A DNA stretch of 64,000 nt from UBA4582 sp038106185 (GTDB lineage Bacteria; Pseudomonadota; Gammaproteobacteria; Pseudomonadales; Azotimanducaceae). Positions 9,483 to 18,580 of the stretch are shown here, piece after piece. The notes below the pieces were generated by a model that saw only the letters and a program-made list of their open reading frames with translations, was not told where the DNA came from and did not search any database. The stretch lies in NCBI GenBank assembly GCA_038106185.1, contig JAYODE010000002.1:166448-230447 (forward strand), given 5' to 3'. Numbering within the stretch: the stretch's first letter is position 1; each line of letters starts with the position of its first letter. The position numbers and the translations under genes are program-made.

Positions 9483-11564
9483 CTAGAGATCTTCATTAGT
9501 AAAATCATAATCGAGATTTTCCGCAGGCATGGAAACATAGTAGCCCTGAATAAAGTTGACCCCTGCCTGCCATAAAGTGGAGAGCACCGTTGGGCTTTCA
9601 ACGCCTGAAATCGCGGTCAGCACACCTGCTGATTGTAGCGACTTGACCATAGTGATGAGTTCTTTCTGTTTTTCAGGATTCCCCTCTATCTGTTGCGCGA
9701 ACGAGCCGTCAAGTTTGACGTAGTCGGGCTTTAGGTGTTTTAGAAGATTGAATGGGTTCAGTGAGCAACCAAAGTGATTGATTGACGTCTTGAAGTGAAG
9801 TTTCGCCAGGCCTTCAGAAAAATGTGCGGCATCCTTGATGTAGGAGGTCGCTTGTTTTTCGTCAAGCTGAAAAATGATCGCATCACTCGGTAAGCGAGCC
9901 GCCTTGAGCGCGACAGAAATCCAAGGTAAAAACGTCGAGTCCGCCATGGATGCATGCGTCACATTGACAAACAAACGCGCCTGACTGCCAGTAGCACGTT
10001 TCGCGCTGAGTATCTTGATCGATTGCAAAATCACCCATCTATCAAGCTTTTCGAGTAATCCGGCATCTGCTGCCGGACCCAGAAATTGCGCCGGTAACAG
10101 TTCATTATCGTCCTCATCAAGAAGCCGCAACAAAACTTCAAATAACGCATCGTCCTCCCCATGAAGACTGATTATCGGCTGGAACAACAACCGAAAACCC
10201 TGGCCTGTGATAGCAGCACTGACCAGTTGTTTGATGGCCTCAGAGGTTAGCGATTTACCTTCCTTGCCGACCGTGACCTGCTGAACTTGATAGAAGCTGA
10301 CCCCGTTGCCTTGCTCAATACCGATGGCGGCTTTGTGAGCGCGTGATATCACTTCCTCGCCGGACGGTGAATTTTCGCTAATCAAGGCCAGACCAATACT
10401 GGCAGTTATTTTGAACGACATGCCTGAAATTTCTGATACGTGACCTTCAACTCGGGATCGAAGGTCTTCTGCTAAGGCCAGGGCAAGGGTCATATCAGCA
10501 CTCTTGAACAAGAGAGTGAACTCTTCATCGCCGAATCTTGCCATAACATGCTGGGGGTCAATAAGGTCGCGCATTAACGTTGCGAGGTCGCTAAGCACCA
10601 GGTCTGCACTGGAGATGCCGGCCTCGGAGCGGACGCGAGCAAAATCATCAAGACAGATATAAAACAGGCAGTAAGCCGCTTGCCCCTGGCTCGCCTGACC
10701 AACAGCCAGGTCCAGTTGCTCGAGAAAGTAGGATCGGTTGAGCAGTCCTGTCAGCAGGTCCTGGGTTGAAATTTCGCGAATGCGATTCTCTAATTGACTA
10801 TTCTCTGTGATCGAGCGAAAGATCATTTGAGTGCAGGGTTCACCATCGTAGGTCGCCGGCAGTAATGACAGGCTGGCGATAATGCGGGAGTCATCGCTTG
10901 CCATACAGGAAAACTCCTCTGTCTGGTTCGGATGGCTCGCGAAGTCGCGTAGAAACTTCTTGAACTTTTCCTGGTCTTCCGCAGCGATCAGATCAATGAC
11001 CGGAATACCAGCGAAGTCATCGGGATCCTCGTAACCAAACAGTTCTCCATAGGCTGTATTGGTATAGATGTGCATACCCTCGTGAACGTAGGCAATCGCG
11101 GCGTTTGAACTGTCCAGCAGGAGCTGATTACGGCGCTCGGTTTCTCGTAATCCGACCTCTGCTGCACGCCTTGCTCGACGATTGTCCAGATTGCCAAGCT
11201 CACGTTCGATAAGCAGAAGCAGACGCTCTTCATCATTTTCCAGAGCGACATCCACGGCGCCAAGTTTCAACCCGGCGGTGATAGAGGCAGGGTCGCGATC
11301 TGCAGCCAACATGATAATGGGAACGTCCTTGTCCAGGTTTTTGATCTGGCTGATGACCTGTTCGATCGTCAGCCCGTCAACCTCCTGGCGTGCCAGGCAC
11401 AGATCCCAGCTCTGCTCATTGAGCTTCTCGTTTAAGTCCGCCGCTGACGCTAACAAATGGGCGCGAGTCGCCCGGCCGGCATTACGCAGCAACACGATGA
11501 GTTCTTCTGCCCGATTCTGTGAAGCCTCCAGTATCAGTAACCTGACGGGGCTGTTTATGGTCAT
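9483..11564 (-). CDS. fimX: FimX-like REC-PAS-GGDEF-EAL c-di-GMP receptor
   Basis: The 693 residues run REC-like (about 1-130), PAS (145-265), GGDEF-like (280-435) and EAL-like (450-690). The length and gene position (between serB and the psd/orn block) match Pseudomonas FimX, which binds c-di-GMP and promotes type IV pilus assembly at the pole. The receiver lacks a convincing phospho-acceptor aspartate. GGDEF reads FGDEEF, EAL reads EVL, and the usual DDFGTG is replaced by NHFGCS. All this indicates a binding protein and not an active cyclase or phosphodiesterase. No pilus genes are in this window, so the pilus role is inferred from family and synteny. It ends 36 bp from the serB end, converging. 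Confidence 0.82.
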   Translation of the reverse strand: MTINSPVRLLILEASQNRAEELIVLLRNAGRATRAHLLASAADLNEKLNEQSWDLCLARQEVDGLTIEQVISQIKNLDKDVPIIMLAADRDPASITAGLKLGAVDVALENDEERLLLLIERELGNLDNRRARRAAEVGLRETERRNQLLLDSSNAAIAYVHEGMHIYTNTAYGELFGYEDPDDFAGIPVIDLIAAEDQEKFKKFLRDFASHPNQTEEFSCMASDDSRIIASLSLLPATYDGEPCTQMIFRSITENSQLENRIREISTQDLLTGLLNRSYFLEQLDLAVGQASQGQAAYCLFYICLDDFARVRSEAGISSADLVLSDLATLMRDLIDPQHVMARFGDEEFTLLFKSADMTLALALAEDLRSRVEGHVSEISGMSFKITASIGLALISENSPSGEEVISRAHKAAIGIEQGNGVSFYQVQQVTVGKEGKSLTSEAIKQLVSAAITGQGFRLLFQPIISLHGEDDALFEVLLRLLDEDDNELLPAQFLGPAADAGLLEKLDRWVILQSIKILSAKRATGSQARLFVNVTHASMADSTFLPWISVALKAARLPSDAIIFQLDEKQATSYIKDAAHFSEGLAKLHFKTSINHFGCSLNPFNLLKHLKPDYVKLDGSFAQQIEGNPEKQKELITMVKSLQSAGVLTAISGVESPTVLSTLWQAGVNFIQGYYVSMPAENLDYDFTNEDL

Positions 11565-11624
11565 AAGCGAACGAGATGGTCGGTAAGAAGAGTAACTATA
11601 GCAGATAAGCTTGGGTTCGAAATT

Positions 11625-12626
11625 TCAGACCGGATGAATGGCTAAATTGGTCTTCGAAGCCTCTCCGGGAATCTCGCGAGCCAGGCGTGGCACCAGGTAA
11701 CCGGGAAGGTGCTTGACGACTTCTGCCATGAGATTTTGCGCAACGTGTTCGGGTAAGTCGAAGTGGGCTGCACCCGCAACCTTATCCAGTACATGCAAGT
11801 AGTAGGGCAGAACGCCCAGCTGGAACAGTCTGTGTGATAGGCGCGTTAGTGTTTCAACATCATCATTGACTCCCCGCAGCAAAACACTTTGATTCAGTAG
11901 CGTCACGCCCGCCGCTCGCAGTCGTCGAGTCGCGTCAAAGACAGCGTCATCCAGCTCGTTGGGGTGATTACTGTGCAACACCATCACAATATTGAGGCGG
12001 GTGTGCTCAACCCAGCTCAGTAGCGCCGAATCAACCCGTTGTGGAATGACAACCGGTAAACGGGTATGCAGGCGCAGGGTCGTCACGTGCGGAATTGCGG
12101 CCAGGCGCTTCGCCAGCTGCGCAAGGCGCCGGTCACTAAGCAATAAAGGGTCGCCGCCACTCAATATGACCTCATGAATAGATTCATTATTTTCCACAGA
12201 TTCGATAATGCTCTGCCAGTCATCAGAGGTCGGCTGAAAGCTCTGGTAGGGAAAGTGGCGACGAAAGCAGTAACGACAATTGATTGCGCAGGCACCGGTA
12301 GCAACCACCAGCACGCGGCCGTGATACTTTTGAATCAGGCCACTGGTCTTTGCATGTTCCAGCTCCAGCAGAGGATCGCTGCTGTATCCTGGTACCGACA
12401 GTGACTCGAGTTGCTGAGGTAGAACCTGCAGCAACAGCGGATCGAGCAGATTGCCAGGCTGGATGCGAGCTAGATAAGGCCAAGGTACCAGAAGAGGAAA
12501 CGGCGATCGGTAGTCTGACAAATCAATGTCGAGTATTCTGGCTAATTGAAGGGGGTCGGTGACGGCGCTTTTCAGCAGCGCCTGCCACGATTGAGTCTGC
12601 CAACTGAGGTCTGTTAGCGGTATCAT
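11625..12626 (-). CDS. epmB: EF-P (R)-beta-lysine modification enzyme, lysine 2,3-aminomutase
   Basis: EpmB converts (S)-alpha-lysine to (R)-beta-lysine, the group EpmA attaches to EF-P. This 333-residue radical SAM protein carries the cluster-binding cysteines C113, C117 and C120 (CAINCRYCF), a SAM-binding LSGGDPLLL, and a C-terminal PLP-lysine region (EIPGEASKTN). It is shorter than clostridial aminomutases, as expected of EpmB. It is divergent from efp, with only 33 bp between start codons, so their promoters must overlap. Clustering with efp and epmA makes this assignment stronger than family membership alone. Confidence 0.95.
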   Translation of the reverse strand: MIPLTDLSWQTQSWQALLKSAVTDPLQLARILDIDLSDYRSPFPLLVPWPYLARIQPGNLLDPLLLQVLPQQLESLSVPGYSSDPLLELEHAKTSGLIQKYHGRVLVVATGACAINCRYCFRRHFPYQSFQPTSDDWQSIIESVENNESIHEVILSGGDPLLLSDRRLAQLAKRLAAIPHVTTLRLHTRLPVVIPQRVDSALLSWVEHTRLNIVMVLHSNHPNELDDAVFDATRRLRAAGVTLLNQSVLLRGVNDDVETLTRLSHRLFQLGVLPYYLHVLDKVAGAAHFDLPEHVAQNLMAEVVKHLPGYLVPRLAREIPGEASKTNLAIHPV

Positions 12627-12659
12627 ATTATTTTCGCGTTAAACAAAAGAGAGTAATTG

Positions 12660-13232
12660 ATGGCGAGCTTTTCTACCAATGAATTTAAATCCGGGCTCAA
12701 GGTGATGTTGGAAGGGGATCCCTGCTCGATTGTCGAGAACGAGTTTGTCAAGCCAGGTAAAGGTCAGGCGTTCAATCGAGTCAAACTGCGTAATCTCAAG
12801 ACTGGCAGGGTTTGGGAGCGGACCTTTAAGTCTGGCGAATCACTGGAGGCCGCCGATGTTCAGGAAATCGATATGGAGTATATGTATAACGATGGAGAAT
12901 ACTGGCATTTCATGAAGACAGACGGCAGTTTTGAGCAGATGGGTGCCGATAAGGCGGCAGTCAGCGATTGTCTGAATTGGCTGAAGGAGCAGAATGTCTA
13001 TCTGATCACGCTCTGGAATGATATGCCCATTGCCGTCACCCCGCCTAACTTTGTTGAACTTGCGATTGTTGATACAGACCCCGGTCTCAAGGGTGATACG
13101 GCCCAGGGTGGTACCAAGCCAGCAACCCTGACGACAGGTGCCGTGGTGAAGGTACCCCTTTTCATTAATATCGGCGAAGTGGTCAGGGTCGACACTCGAA
13201 CCGGCGAGTATCAGAATCGCGTAAAGTCCTGA
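12660..13232 (+). CDS. efp: Translation elongation factor P
   Basis: EF-P binds between the P and E sites of the ribosome and relieves stalling at consecutive prolines. The 190-residue protein has the three-domain length of the family. The modified lysine is K34, in the loop KPGKGQAF, the context recognised by EpmA. ATG 12660 follows a GAGAG ribosome binding site and gives the standard N terminus MASFSTNEF. An in-frame TTG three bases upstream would add one residue and is less likely. epmA starts 3 bp after the stop codon, so the two are cotranscribed. Confidence 0.98.
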   Translation: MASFSTNEFKSGLKVMLEGDPCSIVENEFVKPGKGQAFNRVKLRNLKTGRVWERTFKSGESLEAADVQEIDMEYMYNDGEYWHFMKTDGSFEQMGADKAAVSDCLNWLKEQNVYLITLWNDMPIAVTPPNFVELAIVDTDPGLKGDTAQGGTKPATLTTGAVVKVPLFINIGEVVRVDTRTGEYQNRVKS

Positions 13233-13235
13233 GCC

Positions 13236-14207
13236 ATGGACTGGCAAGCCTCGACGAGCAAGGTAGCGCTGCAACAGCGCTCGGGCCTGTTAACCCTGGT
13301 TCGGGATTTTTTCCATCAGCGCCAGGTCCTTGAAGTCTCGACCCCGGTGCTGGGTGGCGCCGGGGTAAGTGACGTTCACCTCGAGAATCTGCGAGTTTCG
13401 ACGTCAACGCGCGATTACTATCTTCAAACCTCACCGGAATATGCTATGAAACGCCTGTTGGCATCCGGTAGTGGGCCTATCTATCAGCTGGGGCCCGTCT
13501 TTCGCGGCTCTGAGGTTGGACATAAACACAATATCGAATTCACCATGCTGGAGTGGTACCGCCCTGGCTTTAGTCTTGATGAGCTGATGAGCGAAGTGGT
13601 TGATCTCGTCAGTGCCTGCGCGCACTTGTTCGAGCGTGAGATCAGGCAGCCTGTGCAAGTCACCTATGGCGCCTTGTTTGCAAAGGAATTTGGCATCAAT
13701 CCTCATCGTGCAGATCTGCAGACCCTGCAACAACTCGCGCAAACACGTGGTGTTGCGGTTGAGCACATTACAGACCATGGCGATGAAGCCACCATTAACG
13801 ACTATCTGGATACGTTGTTCTCGGCCGTCATAGAACCGGGGCTTGATGAGCTGACCCTGGTGAAGGACTTCCCTGCTAGCCAGGCCGCTCTGGCACGTAT
13901 CCATTTGGATAACCAAAATGATCAGGTTGCCGAGCGTGCCGAGGTCTACTGGCAGGGCTGTGAATTGGCGAATGGCTATGCCGAACTGCTTGACCCGGCA
14001 GAGCTACGGAACCGTCTGCTTAAAAATAACGATTGGCGCGCCACACGTGGCAGGCGTCAGGTCGCGCTGGATGAAAAGTTGTTAGCGGCGCTTGAGTTCA
14101 TGCCTTCGAGCGCGGGAGTTGCCATGGGATTTGATCGGCTTTTAATGCTGGTGACGGGCAGAACTCACATAGACGAGGTCATCAGCTTTACCGCCCCGCG
14201 ACTCTAA
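13236..14207 (+). CDS. epmA: EF-P--(R)-beta-lysine ligase
   Basis: EpmA (also PoxA/GenX/YjeA) is a class II lysyl-tRNA synthetase paralogue that ligates (R)-beta-lysine to EF-P K34. The 323-residue protein lacks the anticodon-binding domain, as in the family (about 325 residues). Class II motifs are visible: motif 2 around FRGSEVGHKHNIEFTM and motif 3 at GVAMGFDRLLML. Its start is 3 bp past the efp stop. It converges on psd with 2 bp between stop codons. Lysyl-tRNA synthetase itself is ruled out by the missing N-terminal domain. Confidence 0.97.
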   Translation: MDWQASTSKVALQQRSGLLTLVRDFFHQRQVLEVSTPVLGGAGVSDVHLENLRVSTSTRDYYLQTSPEYAMKRLLASGSGPIYQLGPVFRGSEVGHKHNIEFTMLEWYRPGFSLDELMSEVVDLVSACAHLFEREIRQPVQVTYGALFAKEFGINPHRADLQTLQQLAQTRGVAVEHITDHGDEATINDYLDTLFSAVIEPGLDELTLVKDFPASQAALARIHLDNQNDQVAERAEVYWQGCELANGYAELLDPAELRNRLLKNNDWRATRGRRQVALDEKLLAALEFMPSSAGVAMGFDRLLMLVTGRTHIDEVISFTAPRL

Positions 14208-14209
14208 CC

Positions 14210-15031
14210 TCAATTGTTCAAGGCCAGGGCCTGGCCCATTTTGACCAGATCATGGCTGGCGACCTGCCAGGTCACCCGTTGTTCGAGGAGAACGATGGCG
14301 GTTGAGCCCATGAGGAATTTGCCCAGCTCTTCGCCCTGTGCAATGTTTCGAAAGGGTGAGAAGGACTCCTTCAATAGCTGGCCTGCCGGATAGGGCCGAT
14401 CTCGCCAGGAGGTCTGGATACCCGCGACGATCATGGCGCCTACCATCACGACTGCCATGCTGCCCAGCTGAGTGTCGAACTCCATGACATACCGTTCGTT
14501 ATCGGCAAATAAGTCGGGTACTGTCTGAGCGGTCGCATCGTTCACCGAGAATAATTTGCCCGGCACATAAGTCCCTGAATTCAACTCGCCCGTCAGCGGA
14601 TTGTGTACTCGATGGTAGTCTTTGGGCGACAGGTAAATAGTGATAAAGCTACCGTTGTGGAAGCGGCTGGCATTATCGCTGGCGAGTAATTTTTCGACCG
14701 AGTAGTTAAGGCCCTTGGCTTGAATAATCTGATTGCCATTAATATCGCCACAGGCCGACACACAGCCATCAGCTGGCGAGCTGACAAGCCCGTTGACAGG
14801 GCGCAAACCAGGCTTTAACTGCCGTGAAAAGAAGGCGTTAAAGGTCGGGTAGTCCCTCAAGTCTGTCGACTCGGCCTCATCCATATCGACGTTAAAGATA
14901 CGAACTATGACTCGAATGAAGGTGTTCTTGATCCACTTCACCCGCGAAGCTGCCAGCAGACCAACCAGCCGTGACAGCAAATGCTGAGGGATCAGGTATT
15001 GCAAAGTGATAAATAATCGGCTCATTGACAA
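14210..15031 (-). CDS. psd: Phosphatidylserine decarboxylase proenzyme
   Basis: Psd makes phosphatidylethanolamine from phosphatidylserine at the inner membrane. The 273-residue proenzyme contains the self-cleavage site MGST with Ser243, where cleavage generates the pyruvoyl group of the small alpha chain. LGST is the commoner form, so the first residue differs conservatively. The catalytic region includes YLSPKDYHRVHNP with its histidines. In Pseudomonas, rsgA and motAB lie between psd and orn; here orn follows directly across a 281-bp divergent gap. Confidence 0.96.
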   Translation of the reverse strand: MSMSRLFITLQYLIPQHLLSRLVGLLAASRVKWIKNTFIRVIVRIFNVDMDEAESTDLRDYPTFNAFFSRQLKPGLRPVNGLVSSPADGCVSACGDINGNQIIQAKGLNYSVEKLLASDNASRFHNGSFITIYLSPKDYHRVHNPLTGELNSGTYVPGKLFSVNDATAQTVPDLFADNERYVMEFDTQLGSMAVVMVGAMIVAGIQTSWRDRPYPAGQLLKESFSPFRNIAQGEELGKFLMGSTAIVLLEQRVTWQVASHDLVKMGQALALNN

Positions 15032-15312
15032 TGAATCCTAGAAGCAGCACTCAGGCGTAGCGAGCAATGCCGGCTGTGAAGGTGTTCGCTGGCCAGCAAA
15101 GGAGCGAGAAGGTCCCTTGAAGGGCGTGATAGTGCAAATGTCACCACAGATGTCTGCATTTTGAGTCCAAGATAGGCGAAGGGGATATTCTACGGGATGG
15201 GCCCTTTGATGCGCCAACGCAGATTGCGTTGCAGCGGAACTTACCACTGCGTCTTGCCAGTGTAATCAGTTAACATAGCGTCATTCAGAGCGAGTGTTAG
15301 AAGGAATTGAAG

Positions 15313-15861
15313 GTGGCATATTCAGAAAATTTGGTCTGGATGGATCTTGAAATGACGGGTCTGGATCCGAAAGTCGAGCGTATTTTAGAGATTGCCACCA
15401 TCATTACTGACTCGTCGCTGCAGGTTATCGCTGAAGGGCCTGTGTTTTGCGTGGCCCAGCCGCAGTCGCTATTGGACGCCATGGATGACTGGAACACCGC
15501 CCACCATAACGCTTCGGGACTGGTCGATCGAGTCAAACGCGAGGGCATTAGCGAGGAGATGGCTGAAGCTAAAACCCTCGAATTCATTCGACAATATGTT
15601 GAGCCAGGGCAGTCGCCTCTGTGCGGGAACTCTATCGCTCAGGATCGACGTTTTTTGGTTGAGTATATGCCGACACTCGAGTCCTACCTGCATTATCGCA
15701 ATATAGACGTGAGCACCATCAAAGAACTCGCCGTACGGTGGCGGCCAGACGTCTATGAGGCGGTCAAAAAAGTCGGTGCCCATCGAGCCGTTGATGATAT
15801 CCGTGAGTCGATTGCTGAACTCCAGACTTACCGACAGCTGTTTTTTCGGCTTCAGCCCTAG
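15313..15861 (+). CDS. orn: Oligoribonuclease
   Basis: Orn degrades 2-5 nt RNAs, including pGpG from c-di-GMP breakdown, to mononucleotides. This 182-residue DEDDh exonuclease has the first acidic pair at D11 and E13 (MDLEMTGLD) and a late HRAVDDIRES carrying the histidine and aspartate. GTG 15313 is chosen because AAGGA at 15301-15305 sits 7 bases upstream; the alternative TTG 15307 would be one base from it. It converges on queG two bases after its own stop. Confidence 0.97.
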   Translation: MAYSENLVWMDLEMTGLDPKVERILEIATIITDSSLQVIAEGPVFCVAQPQSLLDAMDDWNTAHHNASGLVDRVKREGISEEMAEAKTLEFIRQYVEPGQSPLCGNSIAQDRRFLVEYMPTLESYLHYRNIDVSTIKELAVRWRPDVYEAVKKVGAHRAVDDIRESIAELQTYRQLFFRLQP

Positions 15862-15863
15862 TT

Positions 15864-16979
15864 CTAAAAAGTTTCTGGCCGGCGCTTGTCCTGCGCCGCC
15901 AGGGCCCAGCTGATATGCTCCTGTACCAGGGGAGTTGCGTCGGCGAGACTGGCGGAGAGCGCTCGATAGATCTCCTCATCAAAGGCACAGTTGCCCAAGG
16001 CCACCGCGATATTGCGACGCCATCCCTGATAGCCGGTTCTTCTGATAGCAGAGCCTTCGGTTCGACTGAGAAACTCCGTCTCGTTCCAGCGGAACAAGGT
16101 AAGCAGCGTACTGGCGTCGAGGCCATTGCGGGGATCGAAGTCTGTAACAGAACTGACCTGAGCAAACTTATTCCAGGGACAGAACAGCTGGCAGTCATCA
16201 CAGCCAAAGATGCGATTCCCCATGGGTGCTCGAAATTCAACGGGAATGCTACCTCGATGCTCTATCGTCAAGTAAGCGATGCAGCGTCTGGCATCGAGTT
16301 GATAGGGTGCGACGATGGCGGCCGTAGGGCAGACATCCAGGCACCGAGTACAGGAACCACAGTGGTTGCTGGTAGCAGGTTTATTTAGCGCCAAGGGCAG
16401 GTCTGTGAAAATCTCCGCGAGAAAGAAAAAGGAACCAGCAGTCTGGTTTAACAACAGCGTATTCTTGCCTATCCAGCCAAGGCCGGCCTTTTCTGCGAGC
16501 GCTTTCTCCAGCACTGGGGCGCTGTCTGTGAAGACTCGAGCACGATGGTGATCAATACCATGTTCCAGCAGGTAATCAGTGATCTGCTTCCAGAGTTTCA
16601 CCAGTCTGCGGCGAATCACCTTATGATAGTCGCGGCCCAGCGCATAGCGCGCGACATACGCGTCAGCCGGTGACTGCAGCTGGGTCAGCGGCTCCGTTCC
16701 TGCCGGCAGATAGTCCATGCGCAGGCTGATGACTCGCGTCACGCCCGGTACCAGCTCTGTTGGTCGGCTGCGCATTTTGCCATGGTCTCCCATATAGGCC
16801 ATTTCGCCCTGAAAACCTCGGTCCAGCCAGGTTTGCAGACGCGCCTCATGGTCGCCCAGTTCCGTGTCAGTAATGCCGACCTGCTGAAAGCCTAACGCCT
16901 GAGCCCAGCTCTCGAGCTGTTGGCCAAGATGCCGATAGACCGCCTGTGGGTCCAGATTTGCCTGTGGGATTTTTGACAT
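15864..16979 (-). CDS. queG: Epoxyqueuosine reductase
   Basis: QueG reduces epoxyqueuosine to queuosine in the wobble base of Asp, Asn, His and Tyr tRNAs, using cobalamin and two 4Fe-4S clusters. The 371-residue protein has the N-terminal cobalamin-binding fold, the ferredoxin-like cysteines in CGSCTRCLDVCPT, the second set CDDCQLFCPWN, and C-terminal HEAT-like repeats. Length and motif order match QueG and not the shorter QueH. It lies divergent from nnr. Confidence 0.95.
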   Translation of the reverse strand: MSKIPQANLDPQAVYRHLGQQLESWAQALGFQQVGITDTELGDHEARLQTWLDRGFQGEMAYMGDHGKMRSRPTELVPGVTRVISLRMDYLPAGTEPLTQLQSPADAYVARYALGRDYHKVIRRRLVKLWKQITDYLLEHGIDHHRARVFTDSAPVLEKALAEKAGLGWIGKNTLLLNQTAGSFFFLAEIFTDLPLALNKPATSNHCGSCTRCLDVCPTAAIVAPYQLDARRCIAYLTIEHRGSIPVEFRAPMGNRIFGCDDCQLFCPWNKFAQVSSVTDFDPRNGLDASTLLTLFRWNETEFLSRTEGSAIRRTGYQGWRRNIAVALGNCAFDEEIYRALSASLADATPLVQEHISWALAAQDKRRPETF

Positions 16980-17050
16980 AAGCCGTCGTTTCGTGAGAAA
17001 GCCAAGAAGGCGGGAATTATTAGGCGCTATTCTCAGTGCATACCTTATAA

Positions 17051-18580
17051 TTGCGATATCTTAATAGCCACGAAAACTGCATTTTGAACCCAGATAATCT
17101 GCCCGACGAGCTGTATACCGCAACTGGCGTCCGTGAACTGGACCGCATCGCGATCGAGGATCTCGGCATTCCTGCGATCAGTCTGATGCGTCGCGCCGGT
17201 CAGGCGTGTGTGGAAGTCCTGACTAACCGTTGGCCCGCTGCGAAACATATCTGGATTATGTGTGGTAGCGGCAATAACGCTGGCGACGGTTACATCATTG
17301 CCGGCAAGCTCGCAGAACGGCACCTTCGAGTCAGCGTCAGAACCCTGGGCGATATTGCTAAGGCCAGTCCTGCTGCGATGATGGCTTACGAATATTGTCT
17401 GCAGTCTGGTGTCGTTCCCAAAATATTTGACCCGCAGGAGGTCATCGAGGCTGATGTGATAGTAGATGCGCTGCTGGGTATCGGCCTGAGCGGTGAAGTC
17501 CGTCCAAACTACCAACATTGCATTCGTCTGCTGAACGACACCAGGCTGCCGATCCTCGCTGTTGATATTCCATCGGGTCTATGTGCAGACACAGGTAACT
17601 GCCTCGGCGCTGCCATAGAGGCTGTCGTGACGGTGACCTTTATCGGCTTGAAACGGGGACTTTTTACGCTTAATGGACCAGATTGCGCTGGCGAGGTCGT
17701 TTATGATCCCTTGGGTCTGGGTGACGAAGTGCTGCAGCAGGTCGTCACGGGAACAAAAAAACTGCGACTGCAGCAGTTGCTGGATGGTTTGCCAAGTCGC
17801 CGACGTAATTCGCACAAAAACGCCTTTGGTCATGTATTAATTGTCGGCGGTGATCGAGGCATGGGTGGCGCAGTATTAATGAGTGCTGAGGCGGCGCTGC
17901 GCGCCGGCGCTGGCCTGGTGACAGTAGCAACTCATCCGGCACATCAGGCAGCCATGTTATCCCGATGCCCGGAACTCATGGTGCGTGGCATTGAAGCCAG
18001 TTCGGACCTGGATCCTTTAGCAGCGCGAGCGACTGTGATTGTGCTGGGCCCAGGTCTTGGCCAGTCGGAATGGTCAAAGATGGTATTCGGTCATTTGATT
18101 GATCACTTGAGTGTCTCTGTGGTGGACGCGGATGGTTTGAATTTACTAGCGAAACAACCCTTGCGCAGGGACACCTGGGTATTGACGCCCCATCCCGGTG
18201 AGGCAAGCCGTTTGTTGGCTGACGGGACTAACATAGACGCTGATCGATTCGAAGCGGCGCGCCGAATCCAGGGGCAGTATGGTGGTGTTGTTGTGCTCAA
18301 AGGGGTCGGTAGTCTGGTAGCTGATCCATTGAGTCTCGATCTGTGTCCCTATGGTAACCCTGGGATGGCGACGGCCGGAATGGGGGATGTCTTGTCGGGT
18401 GTGATCGCCGCATTATTAGCGCAGGGGATGCCCTTGAAGGAGGCATCCAGTCTCGCAGTGGCAGTCCATGCAGCCGCCGGAGATAAGGTGGCGGAAGACG
18501 GCGAAAGGGGACTACTGGCAACGGATACGATTGCCTGGATTCGACGCTTGCTAAATCCAGCTCCGCCGCGCAGAGGTTAG
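17051..18580 (+). CDS. nnr: Bifunctional NAD(P)HX epimerase / ADP-dependent NAD(P)HX dehydratase
   Basis: Nnr repairs hydrated NADH and NADPH. The N-terminal YjeF_N epimerase domain (about 1-220) contains GSGNNAGDGYI; the C-terminal ribokinase-like dehydratase (about 235-505) contains GHVLIVGGDRGMGG and GNPGMATAGMGDVLSG. Both halves are present in 509 residues, as in E. coli. The start is uncertain: TTG 17051 or TTG 17084, neither with a strong ribosome binding site. Its stop overlaps the convergent ABC exporter stop by 4 bp. tsaE, its usual immediate neighbour, is displaced 2 kb downstream by that exporter. Confidence 0.95.
   Translation: MRYLNSHENCILNPDNLPDELYTATGVRELDRIAIEDLGIPAISLMRRAGQACVEVLTNRWPAAKHIWIMCGSGNNAGDGYIIAGKLAERHLRVSVRTLGDIAKASPAAMMAYEYCLQSGVVPKIFDPQEVIEADVIVDALLGIGLSGEVRPNYQHCIRLLNDTRLPILAVDIPSGLCADTGNCLGAAIEAVVTVTFIGLKRGLFTLNGPDCAGEVVYDPLGLGDEVLQQVVTGTKKLRLQQLLDGLPSRRRNSHKNAFGHVLIVGGDRGMGGAVLMSAEAALRAGAGLVTVATHPAHQAAMLSRCPELMVRGIEASSDLDPLAARATVIVLGPGLGQSEWSKMVFGHLIDHLSVSVVDADGLNLLAKQPLRRDTWVLTPHPGEASRLLADGTNIDADRFEAARRIQGQYGGVVVLKGVGSLVADPLSLDLCPYGNPGMATAGMGDVLSGVIAALLAQGMPLKEASSLAVAVHAAAGDKVAEDGERGLLATDTIAWIRRLLNPAPPRRG

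Noticed and set aside
9483..11564. Active diguanylate cyclase/phosphodiesterase
   Set aside because: Both catalytic signatures are altered at key residues, so a receptor role is more likely.
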